A stretch of DNA of 64,000 nucleotides, taken from Aquila chrysaetos chrysaetos. Lineage: Eukaryota > Chordata > Aves > Accipitriformes > Accipitridae. The notes under the pieces are model-generated. The model worked only from the letters and a program-made list of their open reading frames with translations. It was not told where the DNA came from and searched no databases. Below are positions 35,801-47,400 of this stretch, piece by piece (position 1 is the stretch's first letter; every line of letters starts with the position of its first letter). Position numbers and translations under genes: made by a program. The stretch spans positions 55,768,224 through 55,832,223 of the forward strand of contig NC_044004.1 in NCBI RefSeq assembly GCF_900496995.4. The letters run 5' to 3'.

Positions 35801-38800
35801 TTTTCCCTGCTGGTGCAGTACAGCAGGCTTTTTGCTGATTTATACTTTGGATGCAAGAAGAGTTTCAGACCCAAGGTTATTTTCTTGTCAGGGGTGGACA
35901 CTGGTGATGTGTCCTCACTGTAACATGGGATGAAAGGGTTTATGAACCAGGGATGTTCACAAAGGGAGTGTTCACATCTGTATGGCGATGCTGCGGTCAG
36001 TGGTGGGCAGCGGTGGGCTGAGGACCCGGCTGCCCAGGGAATGAGGCTCCTTCTGGCAAGCCTCTTTGATGAATTGCTCATAAAAGCCTGATGCTGCCTT
36101 CTGATTTTTTTTTTCTTTTCTTCAAGTGGACCACTAGAAAATGAAATGATTGTAGTTTCCTTTGCTGTAGCAGAGCTTAAAGCGGATATTAACTTGGGAG
36201 CTGATCTGCTGCTCGCTGAAGTCAGTGGCACCTTTTCTGCCAGCTTCAGTGGGTGCTGGAACCGGCTCTTTATCAAAGGTGACTTTGATTTTCTGTGGTT
36301 GTGTGAGCCTTTCCTCCCATTTCTCTGTGGGGAATAGCTTTTGGAGGCTTCAGAGCTCAGATGAAATTTGCTGTAGCTGGTTCTCAGCTTCTTTTTCTCC
36401 TTGCATCATGACTGCTCCTCTCTTTACAGTTGGCAGCTGTAATCACTGCTGGCCTTCTCCTGCTCTACATCCTGCTGTGCTACGAGGACTTCCATTTCCA
36501 CGTGGCTCATGTGTACGCTCACCTGGGGTACCCCAACGCCCAGCACATCCTGGGACAGAGGTATTTGCAAGGTAACATTTCTCCAAGCCGTGGCTAACTT
36601 GCTGCCAGAGTGCATATAGGTATAAGCCAGAAGCACAAACGTGGCTCTGCGCTATGCAGTACACCACCACACTGCTGCATTTTGGACACATATAGTTAGT
36701 TTATATGCTAACTATGACTTTGCTACTTTGTCTCACGCTCAGGAGCTGGAGTGGAAAAAAATGAGGACATGGCCATGCACTGGTTCAGGTGAGGTGCAAA
36801 AAACCAAAACCTAACTCCTGCCATGGGAAATTGCCCTCTCCTGGGGAAAGGCTGCTGTGGTGTGGGAGGAGGAAAAAGAGCCAGCAGTGCTTTTGTGGGG
36901 AGAGCCATGCTGAGCTGTCCTGCGCCGGTGGGAGGGAGGTGCACGGGGCAGCAGCAAGGAGACCAGGAGCTCCCAACTTCTTGCTGTGGGTCAGATGTTT
37001 TGCTCCGCTTTCCCCACCTGCTATTGCTATTTCTTAAATCAGTGGGAGGCAAGTAAGTGTCTCGACAGTGAGAGTGCAGAGGGGTGCTGGTGCTGCTGTA
37101 CAGCCTTTTGGAGAGGTTCGAGCTGCAGGTGGGCAGTGGGAAAAATGCACTGCCGCAGGAGTGGAGAGGGCCAGAAGCTGCTGAGGCAACAGAAAATCAA
37201 GTTATGGCAGTGTATTAATCTCCTGCTCTTGGCACACGCTCCCAAGAGGTTTCTGCCACTTAAGTGAGGCAGCTGTGCATTTGCTGCGGTACCTGCAGTG
37301 GTTACACCCGCGGTGGGAGCCTGGGCTGCGTCCCCTAAAACCCTCCCGCTCCTGCTGAGAAACAGGAAGGATGAGGGATGGGGAAAGTTACTGCGCTGCC
37401 CAAAAAGTGAGGGGGAAGGGGGGGCAGGTTGGATGTTTCCTCTGTGACTGCTCATGGCGTAGAATAGCATCAGGCTGCAGGATTTTTAGGGCTGAAATAA
37501 CTGTGCTTGTGAGCGCAGGGGTTGTGAACCAAGAAGGCATCTTTAAGGACATCCCTACTTAGACAAACACTGAAGTGTTGGCACCTTTCTGAATAAGGAT
37601 GTTTCCCCGTTCAGGGCCTGAAAATTTTAAAGGGGTCACATTTCAGGACACTGATTTATACATATCTTTTTCCTTCTTTGCTCTTACCTTGCTTTAAAAC
37701 ATTCAAACTCAGGTTTTCTTCTTCCGTACTTTCTCTTACCACTGTCTTTCCTTCCCTCTTCCCCGCTGTAGGCAGGCTGCGGGGCAGGGCCATCCCCACT
37801 CCTCCTTCAACCTGGCGGTTGGCGCACTCAGAAACATGACTGTGGCACTTGAAGAAGGGTAACCTGAGCTATTCCTCTTCCTTTCCATTACAGCTGCATT
37901 CCCAGCTCCTCCCGGGGAGGGCGGGAACCTGGTGCTGTAGATACTCCACACATGAAGCTACTCCAGCGTTTCTAATGCCCTCTCCTTGTATTGTCAGTAA
38001 TGCAGCCCTACCTGTGGCAAGAAAACTGAAAAACTCAGTTAGCCCAATGAGATTTTAAAAATGAGGTGACACAGTACCTAAAATGCCTGTGGTCTGATTA
38101 CATATGTGTTTCCATCTGTGATTTCCCAGTAAAGGCAAGGGACAAGACCTATACTGGTATAGACAGAGCTGTTGAAGCGACATGTGAATTTTCTGCTACA
38201 AAGACCTGTCTTTCTTTCTGGGGGAGCCCCCTTTTCTCTCTCCTTCCCGTCCAGCGAGGTCAATGAGAAGTTTCCTGTTGACTGCCCAGAGGTTGGGTTG
38301 AAACCGTCCAGGACACGTTTCTCTCCCTGACGTGCCTGCGCACACTGCATACCAGCATTCCCAGCAAGGCCCACAGCCAAAGAAAACTTGCCTTGTTCTT
38401 TGTACATTTGATGTGGTGACTCATCCTGGGGCTAAGTGAAGCTAAAACGACTGATGAGCTCCCATCACAATGAAACCTAGTCCTTTTTTTTGTTATTGTT
38501 TTGAGTTTTGAGTTTTTTACATTTACTCTGAGTCTGAAAATTAAAATTGAGGTTAGAGAAAGCAGTCTTAAGGTAACTGAAACTAAAAAAGCAATGTTTG
38601 GGCAAATCCTGTGAGTTAAAGCTAGCGCGTTTCATTTCAATCTCCACTGCATGTCGCATGATTAGGCAGACTCATGTATTGATTGGTGAAAGGGGCATGT
38701 ATTTCAAGAGGTCCAAATCCATCTTCAATTCAATTAAGACAAGAAGATCACCAAACCCAGAACATACATGCTCAGACCACAGAGAAAAGCAGAAAGAAAA

Positions 38801-39053
38801 TCAGATCATTTTCTGAATAGTGGAGAGTTAACCTTACAGATGCTTTCAGATCCAGTAGCTGTGGTCCTCTTATAAAAGCCTGGGTAAATAAAATTTAGCT
38901 AGGAATGAATCAAACCTCCTCCTGGATTTTCTTGATGAAGGTTTCATGTCCTTTAGGGAAGTGGAGAAACTCCTCAGTGTGGCAGCAGCCCATGGGCTCC
39001 GAGAAGCTCAGCAACTTTTGGAAAACATTCTCAAGAGCAGAAACCTTCACTGA
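26695..39053 (+). CDS. Unnamed single-pass membrane protein with Sel1-like repeats (six-exon model)
   Basis: I do not recognise this gene by name. The model joins 26695-26809, 28114-28190, 36430-36571, 36743-36788, 37772-37858 and 38957-39053 (564 nt, 187 residues plus TGA). All introns are GT-AG and all phases fit. Residues 66-81 form a hydrophobic transmembrane segment (AAVITAGLLLLYILL). A clear Sel1-like repeat follows at about 96-133: ILGQRYLQGAGVEKNED, then AMHWFRQAAGQGHP. A degenerate repeat at 134-175 ends with LLSVAAAHGLREAQQLL. Sel1 repeats are alpha/alpha scaffolds for protein-protein contacts, often in ER or mitochondrial quality control. The last four exons are well supported. The first two rest on splice signals and phase only, and the ATG at 26695 has a weak context. 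An earlier exon is possible. In human the gene following H2AZ1 is DDIT4L, so a mammalian counterpart is not obvious. Confidence 0.7.
28114..28190 (+). CDS. Candidate second coding exon of the Sel1-repeat gene
   Basis: A 77-bp segment with acceptor TTTAGTTTCTGCAG and donor CCTCAG|GTAACT. It enters in phase 1 and exits in phase 0, matching both the candidate exon at 26658 and the exon at 36430. It encodes VVGIILISRLMDEALAESS and LYHVPQ, giving a short hydrophobic stretch before the main transmembrane segment. Confidence 0.5.
28191..36429 (+). other. Large intron of the Sel1-repeat gene model
   Basis: 8.2 kb with no convincing further exon. The content is a 20-T run (28457-28476), a GC-richer block at about 31.8-33.0 kb and many overlapping chance ORFs on both strands. 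A donor-like GGAG|GTAAGT occurs near 32036, but no matching coding exon was established. Confidence 0.5.
36430..36571 (+). CDS. Sel1-repeat gene exon: transmembrane segment and first repeat
   Basis: A 142-bp exon. The acceptor is a long pyrimidine tract ending CTCTCTTTACAG, and the donor is CAAG|GTAACA. It encodes LAAVITAGLLLLYILLCYED, FHFHVAHVYAHLGYPNAQ and HILGQRYLQ. It starts in phase 0 and ends in phase 1. The hydrophobic helix followed by A-x-LG-Y-NA-LG-Y-G spacing is typical of a Sel1 repeat. Confidence 0.88.
36743..36788 (+). CDS. Sel1-repeat gene exon: GAGVEKNEDMAMHWF
   Basis: A 46-bp micro-exon. The acceptor is CTCACGCTCAG and the donor is TTCAG|GTGAGG. It encodes the conserved G-GV-K-x-x-x-x-A-x-x-W segment of the repeat. 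It enters in phase 1 and leaves in phase 2. Confidence 0.88.
37772..37858 (+). CDS. Sel1-repeat gene exon: AAGQGH motif
   Basis: An 87-bp exon preceded by a very strong pyrimidine tract (CTTTCCTTCCCTCTTCCC) and GCTGTAG, with donor AAGAAGG|GTAACC. It encodes RQAAGQGHPHSSFNLAVG and ALRNMTVALEE, starting with the canonical AA-x-x-GH end of a repeat. It begins and ends in phase 2. Confidence 0.88.
38957..39053 (+). CDS. Sel1-repeat gene terminal coding exon
   Basis: The acceptor is TGTCCTTTAG. It encodes GEVEKLLSVAAAHGLREA and QQLLENILKSRNLH, then TGA at 39051-39053. The AA-x-HG-x-x-x-A signature completes a second, degenerate Sel1 repeat. A 3'UTR of about 0.4 kb follows. Confidence 0.88.
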
Positions 39054-39468
39054 ATGACTGCTGCAACACCGACGCTTGTCCAACCTTGCCTTCTTCTGCA
39101 CTTAGCAACCCCGCTTTTTCCTTGCCGAGTGTCTAGTCTTTAGGCATTTGAATCATTCATCAGGCATTACATTTGCTTTGCACTGGATCTCCATGCTCAG
39201 ATCTATGGCAGTGATGTGTTGCTGCTCCTTCTCCTTTTGCTGCCTGGCTCGCCACTTCTGAACAGCACTGGAAAGGTGGGGTGGAGGAGACAAATAGCCT
39301 TCAGGACTGCACTGACAATGGGCACATGAATGTTACTGAAAAAGCACCACCAGTGTTGTACCAACTGATCTGCTAATACTAAGTTAGATCCAAATATTGA
39401 TCTGGGCTTGATGTGGTGTTGCTTGTGCATTTGTGCTGTGTGTATTTCATGCTCTGCTTATGCATTAC

Positions 39469-39474
39469 AATAAA
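39469..39474 (+). terminator. Polyadenylation signal of the Sel1-repeat gene
   Basis: AATAAA, 416 nt downstream of the TGA stop, with GT-rich sequence nearby. It is the first canonical signal after the stop codon. Confidence 0.75.
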
Positions 39475-42400
39475 TGATCATGACCGAGGCTTTATCACTG
39501 TAAATCAGCATGACATGCATGCATGATGTCATTTATAATAGAAATGACAGTGATTTAATAGAAAATATAAATAATGCCCTCACTTAATAGCTATCATTCT
39601 TTATCAGTGTTACCCCTGTCATGCCAGTTTTGGGGAAAAGCAATTCAATTTAATGGAAACTACCTTAATTTTCAGGGTGGTCTCGGTTTAAAACCACAGT
39701 GGGAGCAATTGCATTTCACGGGAAGTGCACTCACTAAACGAAGATCCACAGTGTTTTGCTAGCAATAAATTTTTTTCCCAGGGTTGCCTTTGTTGGTGTG
39801 CAATCTTTCTTTTTTTCCTACCGTGATTATCTATCTCACTTATTGCATTACATGATGTCTTGTGCTCCCCCCAGGTGCCTGAGGCCACACTAGTGAGCCC
39901 GAGACCCCGGGGCTGCCACCAAGGGAGCAAATGGGACAGCAAACCCGTGGCAGAGGCCAGGCTTTGGTTGCCAAGAATTGCTTTTGGGCCATAACTCATA
40001 GGCAAAGGCGTGAAGGATTTTGCCCAGGCTCCTGTTTCCCCGTCCCCTCTCGAGCGTGAGCCCCAGTATCTTTCTAGGGTGATGCTGGCAACACCCGGGG
40101 TGCATCCCGCAGGCACAACGTGCCGGCACCCAGCGCAGCGGGGGCTGGCAGGGGCCGGTGGCCACACATTAAGCATGGAATGGCCAGGCTTTGCCTCTGC
40201 TTTGCCTGGCTGTCCCCAGGCTGGGCTCCTCGCGGCCAGCTCTGCGTCTTGCTCCCAAGAGGAGAGGACAGAGCGGAGGAGACCTGGGTCCTGGCCATCC
40301 TTCTGCCTCCCCCAGCTCGTCCCCGGCAGCACCTCCTGCAGACCAATGCTCTCTGCAGTGCAGCCGCCTGCTCCCCCCACTCGCTTTTCTCCTTTCTCTT
40401 TCCCTTCTGCACTCCCTCCCACGCATCCCTTTTTATTAAATCTGGTACCACAAAACTTGCAGCAGAGCAGAGCAGAGCACCAGGCGAGTTTCTCTCTTCC
40501 CTCCCCCTCAAACAGAAAAGCAAGACAGCTTTTGCCAACTCAAAAAGGAGCTTATTTCCATGGCCTCTGCTGTGGCTGCGGACTGGGGCCCCGAGCCAGG
40601 ACCCTTCAAAGGCAGGGGAATATTTCCCTTGAAGTGAGGCTAGTGCTGCATCATGTCTCATACATGCTTTTTTTTCTCATACAGTAAACATGCATGAGCT
40701 GTAGCTCCTGATTTGGAAACTAGACCTATGCTATATGTCTCATATATAGAGAGATGCACCAGTTAAGTGCCCCGGGCATCCTTTTCAGGCCTGTGGTACC
40801 CTCCTTTTTGTGCCTGTGGGTGGGAAAACCTTGTATTTGTCCCTGCAAAACAGCATCCACCAGGTGAACGGCATGAGGAGCTGTGTCAAAAGTTCTGCTG
40901 AAACCCACACCTGTGGTGTCTGCTGCTTTTCCTTTACCACCAAAGTCATCCTCCTTGTATTCTCCATCCTCCCTAACTACAGCAGCCGACATCAGAGGGG
41001 CATTCAGGCATGGTCAAGGAGAGCCGTGCCCTGTTGTATGCCTCCACCAACCGGTGATGGCCGAATTCACACGCCTTTCCTATTGCCACTGGGTCCAGGA
41101 TGATGCTGTTAGCTGCCCAGGTTTGGCGTATGGCACTACCTCAGTGAGCACCAGGCATACTAACCTAGGTATTTGAATAACGAATATGTCGAGGGCCCTG
41201 TTGGCAGGGTCATTGTATTTCACAAGACTTAAGAAATCACCTTTTCTGTCCTCCAGTCAAAGCGAGTGAGCAGGTTTTTGTGTGCTGATCAGTTTTTCCC
41301 ACCTGAACTGTGTCATTGCTCAGCACCAAAATGGGCATTAACACCGACTGTGAGACACTGCAGCTACTGGTCAACAAGTCAGCCTTGAGGTTCACTCTGC
41401 CTTCACTTCGGTAGCAAGGTGTAATACCAGTGTGGCACTCATTTGCTGGTTCTTTTGTTCACTTTTTCAAAAAAGCTTGTTTGGAATATGACATTTTTCC
41501 TTTACCTCAGCTCTGGTTTCCTTACTGGTGCACATGGTCTCGTACAATGGGCAAGTGACTTATCATCCAGCGCTTTCCAAGTGGCCTCTTTTTTAATAAG
41601 GAGTAGTAAGAGCTGGACAATAAATCACGAGCAACCTTGCATACATTTCAGCAGAAAAAAAAACCTGTTGATTTAATAAAGCCGGTTATGAAATAGCAGC
41701 AGGAGGAGGCTATTGCAACTCAATGCAGTGCTGAGACTTCACCAAGAAAAGATGTTCACTGGTTTCATGCAATTTGCAGAATTAGCGCTTGCGTTTTTAC
41801 CCTCGCACCACCTCCCCTGAGACACGAACGTCTCCCACCCTAATTGCTGTCTGTACGATTTCACCCTGGATTTTCTTTCACTCCAATCCTACAAAACATG
41901 GTTTTGCGGTTGATGGCCGAGGGTGCACACATTTGCATTCCTCCTACCTTTTTCTCCACCAACCTGCCTCGCTGGGGCTGCGCTGGCTCCCGGTGGGTGC
42001 AGACACCCTGTCCCCCCCGAGGGAACAGCCCCTGGTCGCAGGGCACTTGTCCCGCATGGCACTGGCTGGACCTCCCCAGCAGCTGCCAGCCCTCTCCTCC
42101 TTGGCACTGCCTGTACACAGGCAATTAGAAGGATTTTCTTTCCCAAAACACAGCTCTAATTATAATCTAATTCAGCTTATTTGAAGTACATTTTGGTAGC
42201 ATTTCCATTATGCAAATATCAATTTATTATCCTCACATTATGTTTTGACTACAGTTGTGTTGCTAATTAGAGGCAATTTAACTGCTTTAAAAAAACCCCC
42301 ATCCTTTCCCCTCCATGCACCCTTACTTCCTTGCAAACCACACAGAACAGACACTTAGCACGGAGTCAGTGATGAAAACCTGCAGTTATCAGCTCCGTTT

Positions 42401-43463
42401 CCATCACTCTAATTGACTTTCATTATGTTAGAAGCCACTTAGAAAGCACGGATTTTTCCAATTTACTTGGGTTTGGGGATGGAGGTGTGAAAGAGAGGAG
42501 GGCGACTTACTCTAATTGCATTTCTAACATTTTTCTGCCCAAACGTTTGAGTGGGTTTGGTGTGGCTGCCTGCTCCCAGTAACCAGCCATCCTGTTGCCT
42601 TTGGCTGTGGGGGAAATATTATAATGATAATAATGCTGGTCTGGGAAAGATGACATATTTCTGCAATAACAGGGAGGAAATCTGACCCCAGGGATGTGGG
42701 ATAAACCCCCCCTAAACCAGGCTGTAGTGGAGGTATTTGTGTGTCCTGCTTGGCCCCATCAGCAGAGGCACCAGGAAACTGGGGCAAAACCCCAAGAAAG
42801 CAGCAATTCCCATCTGCCCAGGCTGAGCGCAACGGGAAGGGACTGTAGGTTTTGGTCATGGAGACTGCCCAGCTGGGTGTGGGCCTTTGAAGGTGGGCAG
42901 TGGAGGGTTTTTTGAGGGGGGGAGAAGTGAGACAGCCATGGGGAGGTGTGTGGGAATAGAGACTAGGTAGTGGAAGTTTATGGAGGGCTAAGCGCCTGCC
43001 AAGCTGTCACCGATGTCCTTAAAAATCCCCACAGGGTTATTCCTCCCAGCGCCTTTCACAACAACTGTGACTTCTAACCACTTTTCTTCTGCAGACTTTT
43101 CTGTTGGGCATATTAGACGTGTCTGCTACCACGGCTCAGGTCAGGAAGGGATCCTACACGCTATGCGGGTGGCACAAAGGTTTCTGTCTCCCAAAGCATC
43201 TCCAGGGGCGTCCCTGTTTGATGCGGCTGGCATGTTTTCTGACTGTAGAAATGTTGTTTTACCAAACGTTTCAAGAAGCTCTCAGAGCTTCCCAGAAAGA
43301 TGACTTGGCAGGGGGAAGGGAGTGTTACTGCCTGTAATAAAAGCCCATCGGAATGATCAAACCCATAGATGGCTGAAGAAGCTGCGCAGCTCTGGCTTTG
43401 AAGAGTGTGCTGCAGCAGCAGCTGAACATTAGGGGTCCCCAGTGGACTTTCAAAAGCTTTGGC

Positions 43464-43478
43464 GGGGGGGGGGGGGGG
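43464..43478. repeat. poly-G homopolymer (15 nt)
   Basis: Fifteen consecutive G in intergenic DNA. It could form a G-quadruplex or be prone to length errors. Confidence 0.9.
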
Positions 43479-44343
43479 AAGACTGAAGCCTTCCTGAATT
43501 TCTCTACAATATAAATCCCAATACCCCAGCCACCTACCAGGCAAGCTCTGTTGATACCAGGGGCGAAACAGCAGCATTAATGCTCTGACGTAAAGCGAAG
43601 ACAGCAGCCACCGAGCTGTGCCTACAGAAACCCGGGGCTCTCGGGGAGGGCCTTTTCTTCCTGCCCAAAGTCAAGCTTCAGAGCTTTCTGCTCTGTTTCG
43701 TTCTTAATTGCAAGCGCTACTGCAGTGCAAAGGGTTCTTTTTGTTTTGCTCCTTTTTTTTCCCCCCTTTTAATTTATTTTCCTCAGGAGACATTATCTTT
43801 CATCCGTGGAGCGAATTCTGCGTTCCTGTAATAGAGACTTAATGGCCACGGGCAGGCGTGGGGGAAGCTCTGCCGCGGCACTGCCACGCTGCCCCAAACC
43901 TCCTCTGGCCGGCGAGGAGCCGGGCTTTTCCCGTGGGAGAGGAGCCGGCGGCGCCATCAGGCAGCTCGTTTGCACTTCTCGCCTCCATCAGATGTCTTAA
44001 GTGCATGGGACACCCCGGCTTACGGAGAGGCACCAAGGTCTGTCTGGCCTCGCACCCTGCCCCAGATGTACAGGGAAGAAAACCAGTGTGACACAAAAAC
44101 CAGGCTGCATGGAGATCCCCATCATAAAATAAAATCTAAATATTTTCAGGTTGTGTCAGTTTCCCTGATGCTATCAAGGTGCCTTTGAGGGAAGTTTTCT
44201 TCTGCCCCCTGTAACAGCAGGTTACCAGCTATTCCTCAGGATGGTCGATGCCTTCCCATATACCCTTATGCGCAGTGCAGAGCCTGCCAGCTCCGAGCGC
44301 CAAACTGTCTTTATATTGAATTAGGCTGCAGTTCTACCTCACC

Positions 44344-44407
44344 AGAAGAAAGATGTGGATCCACACCTGGGGGACAGAAGAAAGATGTGGATCCACACCT
44401 GGGGGAC
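44344..44407. repeat. Tandem duplication, 2 x 32 bp, perfect
   Basis: The units at 44344-44375 and 44376-44407 are identical and begin AGAAGAAAGATG. Each contains the 12-bp palindrome TGTGGATCCACA. The identity implies a recent duplication. Confidence 0.95.
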
Positions 44408-47400
44408 AGAATTTGTCACTAGACAGTAAAATAAATGATGGATATTAACGCCAAATGCAACCATCCTTGGGGTATTCCCAAAGGCAGTAAAGCATCTGTG
44501 ATTCCCTGGCTCTGTGAACTTTATCACTATCGGATATGTCAATACATACTCCTGAGCATTCAAAGCCAAAACCTGTCTGGGAAATGGCTTAAGTGCAGGC
44601 AGTATAAGTGTCTTCCAGTGCTACATATCTTAACCGGGACTTACTGAAAACCTGAAAATACAACATCATCCTTGAAGTTTTGAACCTGGAACCACCTTTT
44701 CACACCCATTTCTGAGCGGCTGCTTCCCTCAGCCACAAGCCGGGGATCAAGGTGCCCTCGCTAGCTGTGAGCTTTACCTTGTCCCAGTAAACAAGGATTC
44801 ACTACTTTTTTTTCCATGCTTGAGGGATGGGGAAGGAAAGGCATGGCGCCTTCCCACCCAAGCCTTCCTTAGCTCTGCGGGTAATTGCCATCTGTTTTCC
44901 AGTTTGCTCATGATTAGGCAGTGGGATCGGATAAAAACCTGCTGCATGCCGCACAATCTGGCTGGAAAACACCTCTGACAGGTCACTAATATTAATCAGC
45001 TGTGACCTACTCCCTCCTTTGCAGGAGGGGGTGAACAGTGGACCCCCCAATTCACCCCTGTCTCCTCCACCAAGTGCCCCCGGTGCACGTCCTGTGGCCA
45101 GGGCTGGGAGGGGGGGGCGATGGCCTTGGGAATAAATAGGCTGCAGCACAGGAAAAAGTTCCAAAGCAGGATTTTCAGGAGGTTTTTAGGAAATCCCCAT
45201 CGCTTTCAGGAAAGCCTGAGTCCAGACCCTCTCCAGGAGATTTCTGGGGCTTGCTTTGGGCACATGCTGCAGCAGAGTGTCAAGGAAGATGGATAGCTGT
45301 GGCCAGGAAATCTTAGGGATAGCCACAGCTTAGAAGAAACACAGTGATGAACAGTACAGCAGTTTGTACAGTCAGCAGCCCCCCTTAAAAACAGACGATG
45401 CTAGCACCTATTTTGCCATCGGCTGCCATCCAAATATCCATACATCCCTGCCCAGAGGCGGTGATCCAGCCTTGAGGCTGCCAAGCAGGTGAGATGGGCA
45501 GGAGGGAAAGGGAGGAGGTGGAAGGAGCCCTGGCAGGAGCTGTGTGGTGGAGGCAGACCTGCAGCCCCAGCCTCAGCACAGGACTGCAGTCCTTCACCCG
45601 GCTATCTTTGCGGAAGAGCTGGGGGTGACTCAATCACAAAAACCTAAGGGAAATCTTTGGCAGGCCACAAAGGAGGGACCTAAGCGAGATATTAGATGTG
45701 GGAGCAAGGCAAAAATCAAGTGCTGAGGAAGGGGACGCGTTGCAGCCGTAGCGGTGACTTCCCAAGAGTGACATGCTATCAAGGTTTTGTGTAAGACAAT
45801 CTCTATATTTATAAGCTACAAAGCTCTGAGTGTTCTAATAACACAATCCGTATAAAGGTGCTACCCTAATTTTTTACTGTCTTCATCAGTGTTAATTTTC
45901 CATACTTCAGTCAATCAGAAATTATTAGGTAAAACAGGATCACATCCCTGTAGTGGCTTCTAATTCCTGTGAAAATTTCCCCAATTACCCAAAACCATAA
46001 TCTGGAAAATAATCCATGCACATACAAGTCATTACCCAAATGCATGTGATCCTGGTCCTGGTCCTCCACCGAAATGTAGTCAAAGCTCCACCGATTTCAC
46101 TGGCCAAGGAAGAATCAAGAAGATGCAACATGCACCTTATTAAGAGGTGACGTGCAACACAGGAAATGTGTCATAGATTGATCTAAACATGTCTCTATCC
46201 CACTTTTCAGGGAACTATGTCAGTATTTCATGGAATATAAATGTAAATCCTTACAGAAAGCCATGATCCTTCTTACCGTTTTTCTGCCTTAAGCCTAACA
46301 AAGAAAAGAGACAGGAGCAGCTATGAAAATAAGAGACCCTATGAGATCCATGCAGCAGCAAGGCACGACTGTAAAGAAAGGCCATGCCGCATCCTGCAGC
46401 CAGAGCCTCCATTTTATGGTGCGAGACCCACGAAGCTGGAACAGAGGCGGAACCACAAGCATGAAAAGTAAGAGCAATATAAAACACGATGGCCGCGAGA
46501 AGCGAGCTGCTTCCTGCGTCGTATCAATCATTGCTTTGGCAAGATGGCTCCAAGCAAGAAAGCGCGTTATCAGTAACGGAACAGCAGATAAATGATGTTT
46601 GTAATACCTCATCGTGCCGAGGGTTAACAGCATAGTAAAACATCAATGTGGCGTTATTACCTCCAAGACATAACCGCGTGTTATATTGCGTGGCACCTGC
46701 TGAGGATTAAGCATCTCAATAAAGTCACCCCCCGACACAAAGTCACTACAGCAGTCATTACTGACCGCGCCACCTAAAAGTGGCACGAAATACGGCATGC
46801 TGAAGCAGCAGCGCTGCGGCTGTGGTTGGCCTGGAGGGGAAGACTTTCCCCACCAGCAGCACTAGCCTCCTCGCTGCAAGGAGCTTTTCTTTTCCTTGAG
46901 TTGCCCCAACAGCTCAAGACCAGAGTCCACAGCACTTTATAAACCCGCAAGACAGAATAAGAATCCATCCTCAGGGGATGGTGTTATAATCCTATTAAGC
47001 GAGACAGTGCCATGTATGGGGTGAAGGGCCAGCGGTGCTAGTCTTAAATAGCGAGGCAGCGGCTTGCAGGGAAGGACCCGATGGTATTTGGGGTGCTTGA
47101 AGCCAGTCGTCTTGTTGCAGATAAGCTGTAGGCATTGGCTGGGCAGAAGTCCCTCCAAACTCACCAAAAAACCGAGCCAGCTGTGCAGAGGTCAACAGCA
47201 AACAAAGAGATGGTACTTTATTCATCTTTCTGGATGTGGTACCTGCCACATAATACATCAGGTGTTTTGGCTGAGAGTAATGCAGCAACATGGAGCCTAG
47301 GGCTGAGGAGATCCTGTTTTAAAGTTAATCATCTCCTCCACTGAGCCTGGATAACTCTGCCAAGGGCAGATGATGCTTTAGTTCAGGGGCCTTAGAAATA

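Noticed and set aside
36146-36281. ORF just upstream of the 36430 exon with donor-like AAAG|GTGACT
   Set aside because: It would enter the 36430 exon in the wrong phase and destroy the transmembrane/Sel1 frame.
39688-40422. 244-codon minus-strand ORF and overlapping plus-strand ORFs of 225 and 170 codons
   Set aside because: Open frames on both strands, no recognised domain and no splice or promoter context. Locally GC-rich composition explains them.
44344-44407. The 32-bp duplication as a transposon footprint
   Set aside because: The copies abut directly with no inserted sequence, so simple tandem duplication fits better.
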